This document shows positions 35,359 through 44,760 of a DNA stretch of 64,000 bases, one piece after another. The DNA comes from Candidatus Cottocaccamicrobium excrementipullorum (GTDB taxonomy: Bacteria; Bacillota; Clostridia; Lachnospirales; Lachnospiraceae). The stretch lies in the NCBI GenBank assembly GCA_018713255.1, contig DVFL01000008.1, positions 1-64,000 on the forward strand, given 5' to 3'. The notes beneath the pieces are model-generated. The model did no database searches, was not told the origin of the DNA, and saw only the letters and a list, made by a program, of their open reading frames with translations. The stretch's first letter is position 1; each line of letters opens with the position of its first letter. Both the position numbers and the translations under genes were made by a program.

Positions 35359-37173
35359 TTACTCTTCATCTAATTTCAATACGCTCATAAAGGCCTTCTG
35401 AGGAATCTCTACACTGCCGATCTGGCGCATCCGTTTCTTTCCTTCCTTCTGCTTTTCCAGAAGCTTTCTCTTCCGGCTGATGTCTCCGCCGTAGCATTTT
35501 GCCAGAACGTCCTTGCGCATGGCCTTTACCGTCTCTCTGGCAATGATCTTTCCTCCCACTGCCGCCTGAATAGGAATCTCAAACAGGTGTCTGGGGATCT
35601 CTTCCTTCAGCCGCTCGCACATCTTTCTTCCCCGCTCATAAGCGGAATCGGCGTGGACAATGAAGGACAAGGCATCCACTTCTTCTCGGTTCACCAGAAT
35701 GTCCAGCTTCACCAGCTCGGACCGCTCATATCCCTTCAGCTCATAATCAAAGGAAGCGTATCCTCTGGATCTGGACTTTAAGGCGTCGAAAAAGTCGTAA
35801 ATAATCTCGTTTAAGGGCAGCTCGTATTTCAGCATGGCCCTGGTTTCTTCCATGTATTCCATGCCAAGATAAACGCCTCTCCGCTCCTGGCACAGCTTCA
35901 TAATGGCGCCTACAAACTCTGTGGTCACCATGATCTCCGCGCTGACAATGGGCTCTTCCATGTAGTCGATCTCCGTGGGATCGGGAAGGTTGGAAGGATT
36001 GGTCAGCTCAATCATCTCGCCATTTTTCTTGTGTACCCGGTAAATTACTCCAGGAGCCGTGGTCACCAGATCCAGGTTGTATTCCCGCTCCAGCCGCTCC
36101 TGAACGATTTCCAGGTGAAGCAGACCTAAGAATCCGCAGCGGAAACCGAAGCCTAAGGCAATGGAGGTTTCCGGCTCATAAAATAAGGAAGCGTCGTTAA
36201 GCTGGAGCTTTTCCAGAGCGTCCCGAAGGTCCGGATATTTGGTGCTGTCTGCAGGATACAGGCCGCAGTACACCATGGGAGTTACCTTTTTGTAGCCAGG
36301 CAGGGGTTCTGCGCAGGGATTTAACCGGTTGGTTACGGTATCGCCCACTTCTGTATCTTTCACATTTTTAATGCTGGCGGTGATATAGCCTACCATTCCT
36401 GCCGACAGCTCGTCGCAGGGCAGAAACTGACCTGCGCCAAAGTAGCCTACTTCCACCACGTCAGCCTCTGCTCCCGTGGCCATCATCCGAATCGGCGTTC
36501 CCTTCTTCACCGTTCCCTCTTTGATCCGGCAGAAAATAATTACGCCTTTATAAGGGTCATAAAGGGAGTCGAAAATCAAGGCCTTCAGCGGGGCCTCCGG
36601 GTCTCCCTCCGGCGCCGGAATCTTGTGAACAATGGCCTCCAGCACTTCTTCCACATTCTGCCCTGTCTTCGCCGAAATCCTTGGGGCGTCGTGAGCCTCC
36701 AGGCCGATTACATCCTCGATTTCTTCCATTACCCGGTCTGGGTCGGCGCTTGGCAGGTCGATTTTATTGATTACCGGGAACACCTCCAGGTCATGGTCCA
36801 GAGCCATGTACACGTTGGCCAGCGTCTGGGCCTCGATTCCCTGGGCAGCGTCCACCACCAAAATAGCTCCGTCGCAGGCTGCCAGTGCTCTGGACACTTC
36901 ATAGTTAAAGTCCACGTGGCCTGGAGTGTCAATCAGATTAAAAATATATTCCTGGCCGTCCTTGGCGGTGTATACGGTCCGCACCGTCTGGGCCTTTATG
37001 GTGATGCCTCTCTCCCGTTCAATCTCCATATTATCCAGAACCTGATCCTGCATCTCCCGCTTCGTCAGCAGTCCGGTCATCTCGATAATCCGGTCTGCAA
37101 GGGTAGATTTACCGTGATCGATATGGGCAATAATGCAGAAATTGCGGATATTCTTTTGTTCAATATGGGCCAT
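35359..37173 (-). CDS. lepA: Elongation factor 4 (LepA)
   Basis: 604-residue translational GTPase that back-translocates or remodels stalled ribosomes. G1 [16 protein letters not shown]2/G3 [13 protein letters not shown] and [14 protein letters not shown]4 [10 protein letters not shown]. The EF-G-like domains follow, and the LepA-specific C-terminus [20 protein letters not shown] is present. Normal length; RBS AGGAGAGGT. Operon-like with hemW downstream. Confidence 0.98.
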   Translation of the reverse strand: MAHIEQKNIRNFCIIAHIDHGKSTLADRIIEMTGLLTKREMQDQVLDNMEIERERGITIKAQTVRTVYTAKDGQEYIFNLIDTPGHVDFNYEVSRALAACDGAILVVDAAQGIEAQTLANVYMALDHDLEVFPVINKIDLPSADPDRVMEEIEDVIGLEAHDAPRISAKTGQNVEEVLEAIVHKIPAPEGDPEAPLKALIFDSLYDPYKGVIIFCRIKEGTVKKGTPIRMMATGAEADVVEVGYFGAGQFLPCDELSAGMVGYITASIKNVKDTEVGDTVTNRLNPCAEPLPGYKKVTPMVYCGLYPADSTKYPDLRDALEKLQLNDASLFYEPETSIALGFGFRCGFLGLLHLEIVQERLEREYNLDLVTTAPGVIYRVHKKNGEMIELTNPSNLPDPTEIDYMEEPIVSAEIMVTTEFVGAIMKLCQERRGVYLGMEYMEETRAMLKYELPLNEIIYDFFDALKSRSRGYASFDYELKGYERSELVKLDILVNREEVDALSFIVHADSAYERGRKMCERLKEEIPRHLFEIPIQAAVGGKIIARETVKAMRKDVLAKCYGGDISRKRKLLEKQKEGKKRMRQIGSVEIPQKAFMSVLKLDEE

Positions 37174-37325
37174 ACATTACCTCTCCTTCTCATACTGGGT
37201 GCGCCGCTTTTTCTCCATTCACTCTTTCCGATTTCCCTTCGGCGCACCGGCTGTTCTTGAATTAATGCCGCATCTTCAGCGGCTTTCTTCAAAAAAAGCG
37301 CATTATTAAAGATAATAGCATTTTT

Positions 37326-38519
37326 TTATTTGCCCTGCAACACCATACTGAAAATTTCTGCCAGGGGTTCCATGGCGTTTCGGGCTTCCTGGTATGTACT
37401 GGTCTGAGCGCCTACTTCCACCAGGCAGGAGGCAGGGCGCACATGGAGATTGTAGCGCAGTCCCTTCAAATAAATCTTTCTGGCAAAACCGGGATAGTAT
37501 GCCTCAGCTTTCAGCTGCAGCTGAAGGCTGAAAGCCAGATTGCCTTCCCGATTAGGGTTTTCTAAATAGGGAATCGGCCCGTCTGGAGTCTGGCTGAGAC
37601 CGTTGAAAAACATGATCCGCGCCGTTTCTTTTCCATTGATTTCTGTCACCAGGCGGGTTCCCTCTGCCACCCCGTCCCGGTGCAGATCAATGACCACCTG
37701 AATTCCTGGATTCTCCTCCAGGATTTTCGTGATCCCCTCTAACGCATAAGTGTAGGCCTGGCTTCGGTCCAGTTTTCCGTTCCGCACATCATAAACTGAC
37801 TGATCGTGAATCACAGAAAATCCTTTTTCTTCTAAAAGTTCCTGCAGGTATGACCCCACCGCCACAATGTTTTCTCCCTCCTTGGAATCTGCAAAGGCTT
37901 CTTGGGCATGGGTGTGGTAAATCAGAATCTGAGGGCCTTCTTGGGTTTTGTCCAGACGGAAGTCCCTGCTTAATAATTCTCTGGCATTCATCAGATCCCG
38001 TCCCGCCGTGGTAGAGGTGTGAACGCTGTAAAAATGGCTCATCAGAAAATCATAGTCTTCCAGCTGCGCCAGCTGGTACACCTGCCCTGGAAATCCCGAT
38101 TCTGTCCTTGGGGAATTTCCCTGCTCTCCCTTCCCCCACAGGCTAATGCTTTCCTCCCCGGCGGCAGCGCCGCTTTCTTCCCCGCCGTAACGGGCCAGGT
38201 ACTCATGTTCCTGATAAAATTCCTTAAGCTCCTCCGCCCGCCGGTAAGCCGGATCAGACTCTCTCTCCCAAATGTTTGTCTGCCCCTGATCTTCTTCTTC
38301 TCCTGAAACCCTTTCCCACCGGGGAGAGGGATAGAAAAAACGCCGCACTCCCTCTCCCACCGCCTCCGCCGCCTTTTCCATCCAGGGGACAAGGGAGAAT
38401 TCCTGCCTCGCCTCCGGCCCGCCGATCATTATTCCGGCCCGGCAGAAGGTGAGAACGGTGCCGGCAATCAGAAAAAACTTGACAGCCCGTGTTTTTTTCT
38501 TCGCTCTGCCTGTCTTCAC
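37326..38519 (-). CDS. spoIIP: Stage II sporulation protein P
   Basis: Peptidoglycan amidase/endopeptidase of the DMP engulfment machine. 397 residues. One N-terminal membrane anchor (KFFLIAGTVLTFCRAGIMI), a variable Gly/Glu-rich region, then the SpoIIP domain: QILIYHTHAQEAFADS (first metal site), VVIDLHRDGVAEGT and CLVEVGAQTSTYQEA. The start is GTG 38519 with AGGTGAT upstream. Shows the organism is a spore former. Confidence 0.95.
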   Translation of the reverse strand: MKTGRAKKKTRAVKFFLIAGTVLTFCRAGIMIGGPEARQEFSLVPWMEKAAEAVGEGVRRFFYPSPRWERVSGEEEDQGQTNIWERESDPAYRRAEELKEFYQEHEYLARYGGEESGAAAGEESISLWGKGEQGNSPRTESGFPGQVYQLAQLEDYDFLMSHFYSVHTSTTAGRDLMNARELLSRDFRLDKTQEGPQILIYHTHAQEAFADSKEGENIVAVGSYLQELLEEKGFSVIHDQSVYDVRNGKLDRSQAYTYALEGITKILEENPGIQVVIDLHRDGVAEGTRLVTEINGKETARIMFFNGLSQTPDGPIPYLENPNREGNLAFSLQLQLKAEAYYPGFARKIYLKGLRYNLHVRPASCLVEVGAQTSTYQEARNAMEPLAEIFSMVLQGK

Positions 38520-38570
38520 CCTATCACCTGAAAAATTCCATTACTCCATCATATGCAGCAATCCTTTCCT

Positions 38571-39551
38571 TTACCCTAAAAATGCCAGCCGGATTCCTCT
38601 GGAGATCACCTTTCCTAAAACCTCCACCCGCTCTTCAATATCCGGCGGCGTCACAAACATGGCGCCGAATTCCGGTTCAATCAGTTCTCTGATCAGCTGA
38701 TACTGCTGATCTGGACCCAGGCTCTCCAGATAGCTGCCTGTGCCTTTCGTCCTCTCTCCCGCCTCAAGGGCCTTGGCCAAGGCTCCCACCGTATCCTGGA
38801 CAATCGCCGCCGCTCCCACCACTGTGGGCACGCCGATGGCCAGCACCTTTACTCCCAGACTCTCAAAAGTCAGTCCCTGCCGGTGATTTCCCACGCCGGA
38901 GCCTGGACGGATGCCGGTATCCGTAAGCTGAATGGTGCATCCCAGGCGATGGACGCTTCTGGCTGCCAGAGCATCAATGGCAATCACCAGATCCGGCCTG
39001 GTTTCCTTCACAATTCCCTTCAGGATTTCTGCGGTCTCCATTCCAGTCTGGGCCATCACCCCTGGAGCAATGCCGCTTAAGGCCGGCAGCTGCCGTTTTT
39101 TCAAATATCCCTGGCCGTACTGATTGTCGTAATGTCTGGTCATGGGAAGACGCTGAAGCACTCTCGGCCCCAGGGAATCAGGGGTCACATAAAGATTTCC
39201 CAATCCAGCCACAAAAATCTTTCCCAGCTTATTTCCCTGACCTTCCGGCTGACCGGTGAGCCGGAGAATCTGCCGTGAAAGCTCCTCTGCCACCTTCCGG
39301 TTGTAAGGTCCGGCTTTCCGTCCGATGCCTTTGGCCTCTATGGTCAGATATGTCCCCTTTTCCTTTCCCATAATCCTGGCGCCTCTCTCATCCAGCACTT
39401 TCACCTCCGTGATGCGAAGATCGCTGTCTGCAGGCGTCCATTCTCGGAGGGACACGCCTGCAATCTCTCCCCCGCTTCCCGGAAGACGCTCTCTCTCCTC
39501 CAGCGCCAGATCCGTCCGCACTCCGGCGGCCTTTCCGTTTTGTTCTGTCAT
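38571..39551 (-). CDS. gpr: Germination protease GPR (A25 family)
   Basis: Self-processing aspartic-type protease that degrades small acid-soluble spore proteins at germination. Signatures: RTDLALEERE (propeptide cleavage region), FVAGLGNLYVTPDSLGPRVL, DLVIAIDALAARSVHRLG, TDTGIRPGSGVGNHR and MFVTPPDIEERVEVLG. The start is placed at ATG 39551, because GAGGTGA lies 6–12 bases upstream; a GTG at 39578 would add nine residues. Divergent from rpsT. Confidence 0.95.
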   Translation of the reverse strand: MTEQNGKAAGVRTDLALEERERLPGSGGEIAGVSLREWTPADSDLRITEVKVLDERGARIMGKEKGTYLTIEAKGIGRKAGPYNRKVAEELSRQILRLTGQPEGQGNKLGKIFVAGLGNLYVTPDSLGPRVLQRLPMTRHYDNQYGQGYLKKRQLPALSGIAPGVMAQTGMETAEILKGIVKETRPDLVIAIDALAARSVHRLGCTIQLTDTGIRPGSGVGNHRQGLTFESLGVKVLAIGVPTVVGAAAIVQDTVGALAKALEAGERTKGTGSYLESLGPDQQYQLIRELIEPEFGAMFVTPPDIEERVEVLGKVISRGIRLAFLG

Positions 39552-39695
39552 TCTCTTCACCTCGATTTTCCTATTCACGATAACCCCTGCAATGGGGAAG
39601 CACCTGGCTTTAGCGTGACGGCTGCAGCATTGGCCTCCAAATCATGGAAGCTTACGCTAAACCATATTTTTTCCGCTTTTTTCTGGATTTATGTA

Positions 39696-39724
39696 TTGAC
39701 ATCCTCCTGGTTTTTGAGTATTAT
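39696..39724 (+). promoter_or_regulatory. Promoter of rpsT
   Basis: TTGACA (39696–39701), 17-base spacer, TATTAT (39719–39724); leader of about 80 bases before the gene. Confidence 0.8.
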
Positions 39725-39811
39725 TATAAAGTATGTTTAACATTGAACTGTCCGTGTCCAGGCTTTGATGGAGAACACAAAGAAATTCACAGATGAATGG
39801 AGGTGTACACA

Positions 39812-40075
39812 ATGGCAAACATTAAATCTGCTAAGAAGAGAATCTTAGTTAACGAGACCAAGGCCGCTAGAAACAAGGCTATCCGTTCCAAGGTTAAAAC
39901 TGCGATGAAGAAGGTAGATGCTGCTGTTGCCGCCGGTGACAAGGCTGCTGCACAGGCTGCATTATTAGCTGCTACTTCCGAGATCGACAAAGCTGCCACC
40001 AAGGGCGTTTATCACAAGAACAATGCTTCCCGTAAGGTAGCTCGTCTGTCCAAGGCTGTTAATTCCATTGCTTAA
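39812..40075 (+). CDS. rpsT: 30S ribosomal protein S20
   Basis: 87 residues. It starts MANIKSAKKRILVNETKAAR and is Lys/Ala-rich throughout, as in S20 (a three-helix 16S-binding protein). The start ATG 39812 has GGAGGTG 6 bases upstream; the in-frame ATG at 39797 overlaps the ribosome site and is not used. Monocistronic with its own terminator. Confidence 0.98.
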   Translation: MANIKSAKKRILVNETKAARNKAIRSKVKTAMKKVDAAVAAGDKAAAQAALLAATSEIDKAATKGVYHKNNASRKVARLSKAVNSIA

Positions 40076-40106
40076 TTTATAGACGATTATTCATTAACCC
40101 AAAGAA

Positions 40107-40148
40107 AACGCTTCCCGCGAAGGTGTGCCGCTGGAAGCGTTTTTTTTG
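40107..40148 (+). terminator. Intrinsic terminator of rpsT
   Basis: 9-bp stem AACGCTTCC/GGAAGCGTT followed by eight Ts. Confidence 0.93.
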
Positions 40149-40202
40149 CATTTTTGTATGAAAGCCTGTCTGGCGAAGCAGAAGGAGGAAACGCCCTCTC
40201 TT

Positions 40203-41174
40203 TCATCCCCTCCTGCAAATCAAAAGCTCCACCGCCATCCTGTCAGAGAGCTTCCCCAGCTTCACTTCCTCCTCCATCTCTACGCAGAGAGAGACATAGC
40301 TCAAAATCTGATCCCGGCTGAAGGCTTTGGCCTGGACAGTCATTTTTCCTACGACAAAAGGCGGGAGCTTCAATTTTGAAGCCATCTCTCCCCGTCCGAT
40401 ATTTTTTCCCATCATATCCCGAACCATTAAAAGCTGGTTAAACTGCCTGGCAATGAGAAACAGAATCCGCATAGGCGGCTCCCGGAGAATCAGAAGATCC
40501 TCATAAAGCTCCATAGCCTGCCGGGTTTTCCGGCTGGAAATGGCGGTAATCATGTCAAAAATCTTATTGGTCACCTGGGTGGTGCAGATGTCTTCCACAT
40601 CCTGAGCCGTAATGACCTGACGCCCCAAGGTATAGCTGATCAGCTTCTCCAGCTCTGACCGGATATTCTCCATATCCTCTCCTGTTTTTAAAAGAAACAG
40701 CTCCATTACCTGCCCGGAAATCTGTTTTCCTTCCTGCTTTAAGATTCCGGCCGCCCATCTGGCCAGCTGGGCGCTGTCCTGGTGGTCCAGCTGAGCGGCA
40801 TAGCCGATTTTCGTCACTGCTTTATACAGGCGGCACCGTTTATCTACCTCCGATTCCACAAAGATCATGCAGGTGCTTTCCGGCATCTGGGGAAGATACT
40901 CAGCCAGCTCGTCCCCTCCGCTTTTCAGCAATCCGCTGTCCTCCAGCATAATCAGCCGCCGCTCGCCGAAGAAGGGCATGGTGTCTGCCAGACTGATAAT
41001 CTCGGAAAGATTCAGCCCCTTTCCCTCAAAGTAATGGTAATTCATGGTGTCATCTCCCAGAATTGCCTCTTTCAGCCGATGTTTATAGCTTTTTATCAAG
41101 AAAGCCTCCTGGCCGAACAACAGGTAAGCCCGCTTAAACCGTTTTTCCTTAATATCCTGATTCAGAGTCTGCAT
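40203..41174 (-). CDS. holA: DNA polymerase III delta subunit
   Basis: Clamp-loader subunit that opens the beta clamp. About 323 residues. It begins MQTLNQDIKEKRFKRAYLLF, the family-type start leading into GQEAFLIKSY. Then FFGERRLIMLEDSGLLKSG, KLISYTLGRQVITAQDVEDI and the C-terminal FNQLLMVRDMMGKN. Start chosen at ATG 41174 (GGAAG upstream, best family fit); the frame remains open to a TTG at 41237 and an ATG at 41228. Confidence 0.93.
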   Translation of the reverse strand: MQTLNQDIKEKRFKRAYLLFGQEAFLIKSYKHRLKEAILGDDTMNYHYFEGKGLNLSEIISLADTMPFFGERRLIMLEDSGLLKSGGDELAEYLPQMPESTCMIFVESEVDKRCRLYKAVTKIGYAAQLDHQDSAQLARWAAGILKQEGKQISGQVMELFLLKTGEDMENIRSELEKLISYTLGRQVITAQDVEDICTTQVTNKIFDMITAISSRKTRQAMELYEDLLILREPPMRILFLIARQFNQLLMVRDMMGKNIGRGEMASKLKLPPFVVGKMTVQAKAFSRDQILSYVSLCVEMEEEVKLGKLSDRMAVELLICRRG

Positions 41175-41282
41175 CTGCGCTTCCGCCTTTCTCTTCCTTT
41201 CTGGCTCCAGCCAGAGATGATCTTCCATGTCAAACAAGATCTTTTCCTATTTTATCATGGCCCAAATTTCATGTAAACCGCT

Positions 41283-43829
41283 TTATCCCGCTGGCTTTCG
41301 GAAGAGCTGGTACCAAAGCCTTCCCTCCCTGACCTGGAAGGTTACTGCTCCCCAGCGGCCTGTTGACAAAATCCTGGCCCCGGAAGACTCCAGCCGGCTG
41401 ATCGTCTCCTGGTGAGGATGACCATAGGAATTTCCTTCCCCATAGGAAAGAACCGCCGCCTGGGGAGAGATGGCCTCCAGAAATTCCTCCCCGGAAGAAA
41501 GCCGTGAACCATGATGGGCGGCTTTCAGCACCTGGATTTGTTCCAGCACCACCCGGTCCGTTCTTTCCAGGATTCGTTTTTCACACTCCTGATCGGTATC
41601 TCCCGTAAACAGAAAATGAGCATAATCCCCGTAATCTGCCGCAATGACCAGAGACTGGCGATTCCTGTCCGGGTTATTGATCTCCTGGCCTTTCCCGGGA
41701 TACAGGCAGGTGAGCAAAAGGTCCCCTGCTTTAATCTGATCTCCCCCGTCCATATACCATACGTTAATCTGCCGCCTCTTTGCCGCCGCTTTCAGCTCCT
41801 CATAAGCTTCATCTCCCCGCCCCGCTTCCGGCAGCACCAGACAGCCGGCCAAAAACTCCGGACATTGATCCAGCAGATAAAGAATCCCGTTCATATGATC
41901 CTGATCTCCATGACTTACCAGTATCACATCCACTTTGTCAATCGCCATATAATTAAGGTAAGGCTTCAGACGATTTTCTCCCACATTTTTATCACTTGAG
42001 CTTCCTCCATCTATCATGATCCGAATTTCTCTTCCCAAGGGCGAGAAAACCGCCCCTTCCTCGCCGGAACGGTCAAGAAGCTCCAGCCCTGTAAACTGAA
42101 TCTCCCCTGACCCGCACTGAATTACCGCTCCATCCCCCTGCCCCACATCCAGAAAGCATATTCTCAGCTCTTTTTCCCCAGAAGGAAGAAGCAGAGTAAA
42201 GCATCCTGCGCTTCCCAGAAGGAAAATCATCCACTTTATCCTCCTTTTCCCCGGAGTATCCCTATGATTTTCCCCACTTTTCTGGTCATTTTCCCCATTC
42301 TTGATATAATTTTTCCCACTATTGTTCTTTCTTTCCATTCCCACTGCGCCTAAAAGCACCAACACCGCCCCTCCGTAAGCTCCCAGCTGACGTAAAGAAG
42401 GTCTTCCAGTGAGCAGAGAACTTCCTGGAAGGTTAAGGAACAAGGTGGAAATCCACTGATAAAAGGATAAAATATAATGGCCGCTTCCCACTGCTCCCTG
42501 GCCCAAAAAGATGGAAAAACTTCCCAAAGCCATTCCTGCCAGCCCGGAGAGCAGCAGATAGCTGGAAAAAGGGATAACAATCAAGTTCAATAGAATACCG
42601 TAAATGGGATAGGCATAAAAATGCCACAGTACCAGCGGGGCGGTAACCAGCTGGATGGCAATGCTTACGATAAGGTTTTCCTGAATCCCCTTTTTCGGCG
42701 CCAGTCCTCTCTTTAACCTTTCCCCCGCCATTCCAATTCCCAGCACAGCGCCGAAGGACAGCTGGAATCCACATTCTCCCAGCAAAAAGGGATTTCCCCA
42801 AAGAAGCATAAGGGCAGCCAGAGAAAGTGCAGTCAGCAGATCATAAGTCCGGCCCAAAGCCGCCGCCAGAAAAGACAGAGAAAGCATGATCACCGCCCGG
42901 AGCGCCGATCCGGAAGAACCGGTAAGAATGCCGTAGCTGACTACGGCAAAGCCGCAGATAAGGCCGGCCCCCCAAAATCCTGCCCCTGCCCGGCGCAGAA
43001 TCCGGTAAAATCCCATGCCCAGAATCGATAGATGAAGCCCGCTGATGGCCAAAAGATGGGAAATCCCGGTTTTCTGGTACAGCTCGCTGATCTCCGGGTC
43101 CATCTCTTCTTTTTCCCCCAAAAGGACCGCCTGAAAAAGCCCCAGATCCTCCGGCAGACAGATCTGCTCCAGCACCCTGCAGAAATACCGGCGGATCTGG
43201 TAAAGACCGTTAACATAAGGCCAGCCTTCATCCTCCGTTCTCACCTCCGTCTGTTTTGCAAACAAGGAACCGGTAATTCCCCGTGCCCGGTAATATCGCT
43301 TCAAATCAAACTGACCTGGGTTTCCCGCCGGTTCTATCCGGCTAAATTCTCCCCAAGCCAAAACCTTCTGCCCCAGACGATACCCCATTTCTTCCTGCCG
43401 CTCCGCCTTCTCTTCCTCTCCCTCCCTCTTTGTGTAAACCAAAATCTTTCCCAGTTCTTCCGTTTCTACAGTAAGCGCTAAATAGCGGTCCGTCTCCCGG
43501 ATTTCGCTGATTCGTCCCTCTGCAGACAGCGTATCCCCTGTCTCCGGAAGTCTCATTTCCATTTTCTCATCCTGCCGGAAAGCCTGAACAGTCCTTCCAT
43601 ATCCAGCCAAAAAAACGCACAAAAGCAGAAGCATCCCCAGGATTTTCCCAGGCATCCTTCTGCTTTTTTCTTGATTTTTTCTTTCTCTAACTGCAGCCCC
43701 CAAAAGAACCAGGGCCGCTCCAACAATCACAATGCTCTCCTGCTGATTTCCACTTTCTGCCCACCAGGCACATCCCTCTCCAAGTACGAAGCCCGCTGCT
43801 GCCGCAAAAAGCGGTCGTCTAATGTTCAT
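41283..43829 (-). CDS. comEC: ComEC/Rec2 DNA-uptake channel protein
   Basis: 848-residue integral membrane protein for DNA import. The N-terminal helices are followed by the competence domain (ISHLLAISGLHLSILGMGFY; GSSGSALRAVIMLSL). Further helices lead to a C-terminal metallo-beta-lactamase domain (FLDVGQGDGAVIQCGSG; DVILVSHGDQDHMNGILYLL; LFTGDTDQECE; AAHHGS). Complete and full length. The start at 43829 lies inside the end of the upstream lipoprotein gene (11-base overlap), with AGGAGG only two bases before it. Confidence 0.95.
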   Translation of the reverse strand: MNIRRPLFAAAAGFVLGEGCAWWAESGNQQESIVIVGAALVLLGAAVRERKNQEKSRRMPGKILGMLLLLCVFLAGYGRTVQAFRQDEKMEMRLPETGDTLSAEGRISEIRETDRYLALTVETEELGKILVYTKREGEEEKAERQEEMGYRLGQKVLAWGEFSRIEPAGNPGQFDLKRYYRARGITGSLFAKQTEVRTEDEGWPYVNGLYQIRRYFCRVLEQICLPEDLGLFQAVLLGEKEEMDPEISELYQKTGISHLLAISGLHLSILGMGFYRILRRAGAGFWGAGLICGFAVVSYGILTGSSGSALRAVIMLSLSFLAAALGRTYDLLTALSLAALMLLWGNPFLLGECGFQLSFGAVLGIGMAGERLKRGLAPKKGIQENLIVSIAIQLVTAPLVLWHFYAYPIYGILLNLIVIPFSSYLLLSGLAGMALGSFSIFLGQGAVGSGHYILSFYQWISTLFLNLPGSSLLTGRPSLRQLGAYGGAVLVLLGAVGMERKNNSGKNYIKNGENDQKSGENHRDTPGKRRIKWMIFLLGSAGCFTLLLPSGEKELRICFLDVGQGDGAVIQCGSGEIQFTGLELLDRSGEEGAVFSPLGREIRIMIDGGSSSDKNVGENRLKPYLNYMAIDKVDVILVSHGDQDHMNGILYLLDQCPEFLAGCLVLPEAGRGDEAYEELKAAAKRRQINVWYMDGGDQIKAGDLLLTCLYPGKGQEINNPDRNRQSLVIAADYGDYAHFLFTGDTDQECEKRILERTDRVVLEQIQVLKAAHHGSRLSSGEEFLEAISPQAAVLSYGEGNSYGHPHQETISRLESSGARILSTGRWGAVTFQVREGRLWYQLFRKPAG

Positions 43830-44760
43830 CTCCTCCTGTCACATAATCCATGTTCTGCTCAAACAGCGTATCCAGCGAAATCCTGTCTCTGAACATCACC
43901 GCCGCCGAGCCGTTTACCGAAAACTGTACCCGGTTTACCGTAGTCAGCTGGGTGAGAGAATCCACAATAGAGTAAATGGCGATTTCATCCCCCACCTCCA
44001 GGGTATTGTTTAAAAAGGTTCCGTCAAAATTCAAATAGCACACATTATCCGTCACCGAAATATTTAACAGCTTAGTATCTCCAGGGATGGTGCTTTTGAG
44101 CCCCTCTGTCTCCGGCCCTTCCAGCAGCTGCTCAATCACCAGCCTCTCCATGGAAGTGTTGATGCTGTGGATCACCTCCCTGGTCTCCGGCTGAAGCGCC
44201 TGACCGCTGGCATCGGCAAAATAAAGCGTAAGCTCTGATTTTTCAAAGGCGTTCACATCACTGATATTGTCCATAAAATCCCCGGCGGACAGCATTCCCA
44301 CCGGATTTCCTGAGGCATCCATAAGAGGCTGTTCCCCGCTGTAAAGATTTATGTACTCGACTCCCGGGATCTGGGTCATGGTTTTGGTCAGCGCCGCCCT
44401 GCATAAAATCTCCTGACTGGAGCTCATCAAGGTGTAATTGGCGTCAAAATACAGATAGAGCACATTCTGGTCCCACTGCATCCGCTGCAGCTCCACCTTT
44501 GAGGAAAGGGGAGAAGTAGCGTCCAGGTCGGAAGGAACCGTACGAATCTGCTCATACAGCTCCTGAATCAGATCCAGAGAATCCTCTGACTGGGCGGTAT
44601 ATTCCACCGGCTCCAGCCTGGTCATGCCGCTGTTCAAATAGTAAATAATGTATTGGTTCTCTTCTGGATTAGAAACCGGCGTCTCCTTCCTCTGGCAGCC
44701 GGCAAAAAGCAGCGCCCCAAGAAGCACCAGGCACAATCGGATTAAGTTTCTGTTCTTCAT
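43819..44760 (-). CDS. GerMN-domain lipoprotein
   Basis: 313 residues. Lipoprotein signal peptide with lipobox LLFAGC. Two GerMN-like repeats follow: one around residues 38–150 (YIIYYLNSGMTRLEPVEYTA; LYFDANYTLM) and one around 175–300 (SELTLYFADASGQ; VIEQLLEGPETEGLKSTIPG; VCYLNFDGTF). GerM-type proteins act at the membrane in sporulation or germination. Here it is coupled with a sensor kinase upstream (4-base overlap) and comEC downstream, so a sensing or wall-associated role is equally possible. Confidence 0.88.
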   Translation of the reverse strand: MKNRNLIRLCLVLLGALLFAGCQRKETPVSNPEENQYIIYYLNSGMTRLEPVEYTAQSEDSLDLIQELYEQIRTVPSDLDATSPLSSKVELQRMQWDQNVLYLYFDANYTLMSSSQEILCRAALTKTMTQIPGVEYINLYSGEQPLMDASGNPVGMLSAGDFMDNISDVNAFEKSELTLYFADASGQALQPETREVIHSINTSMERLVIEQLLEGPETEGLKSTIPGDTKLLNISVTDNVCYLNFDGTFLNNTLEVGDEIAIYSIVDSLTQLTTVNRVQFSVNGSAAVMFRDRISLDTLFEQNMDYVTGGDEH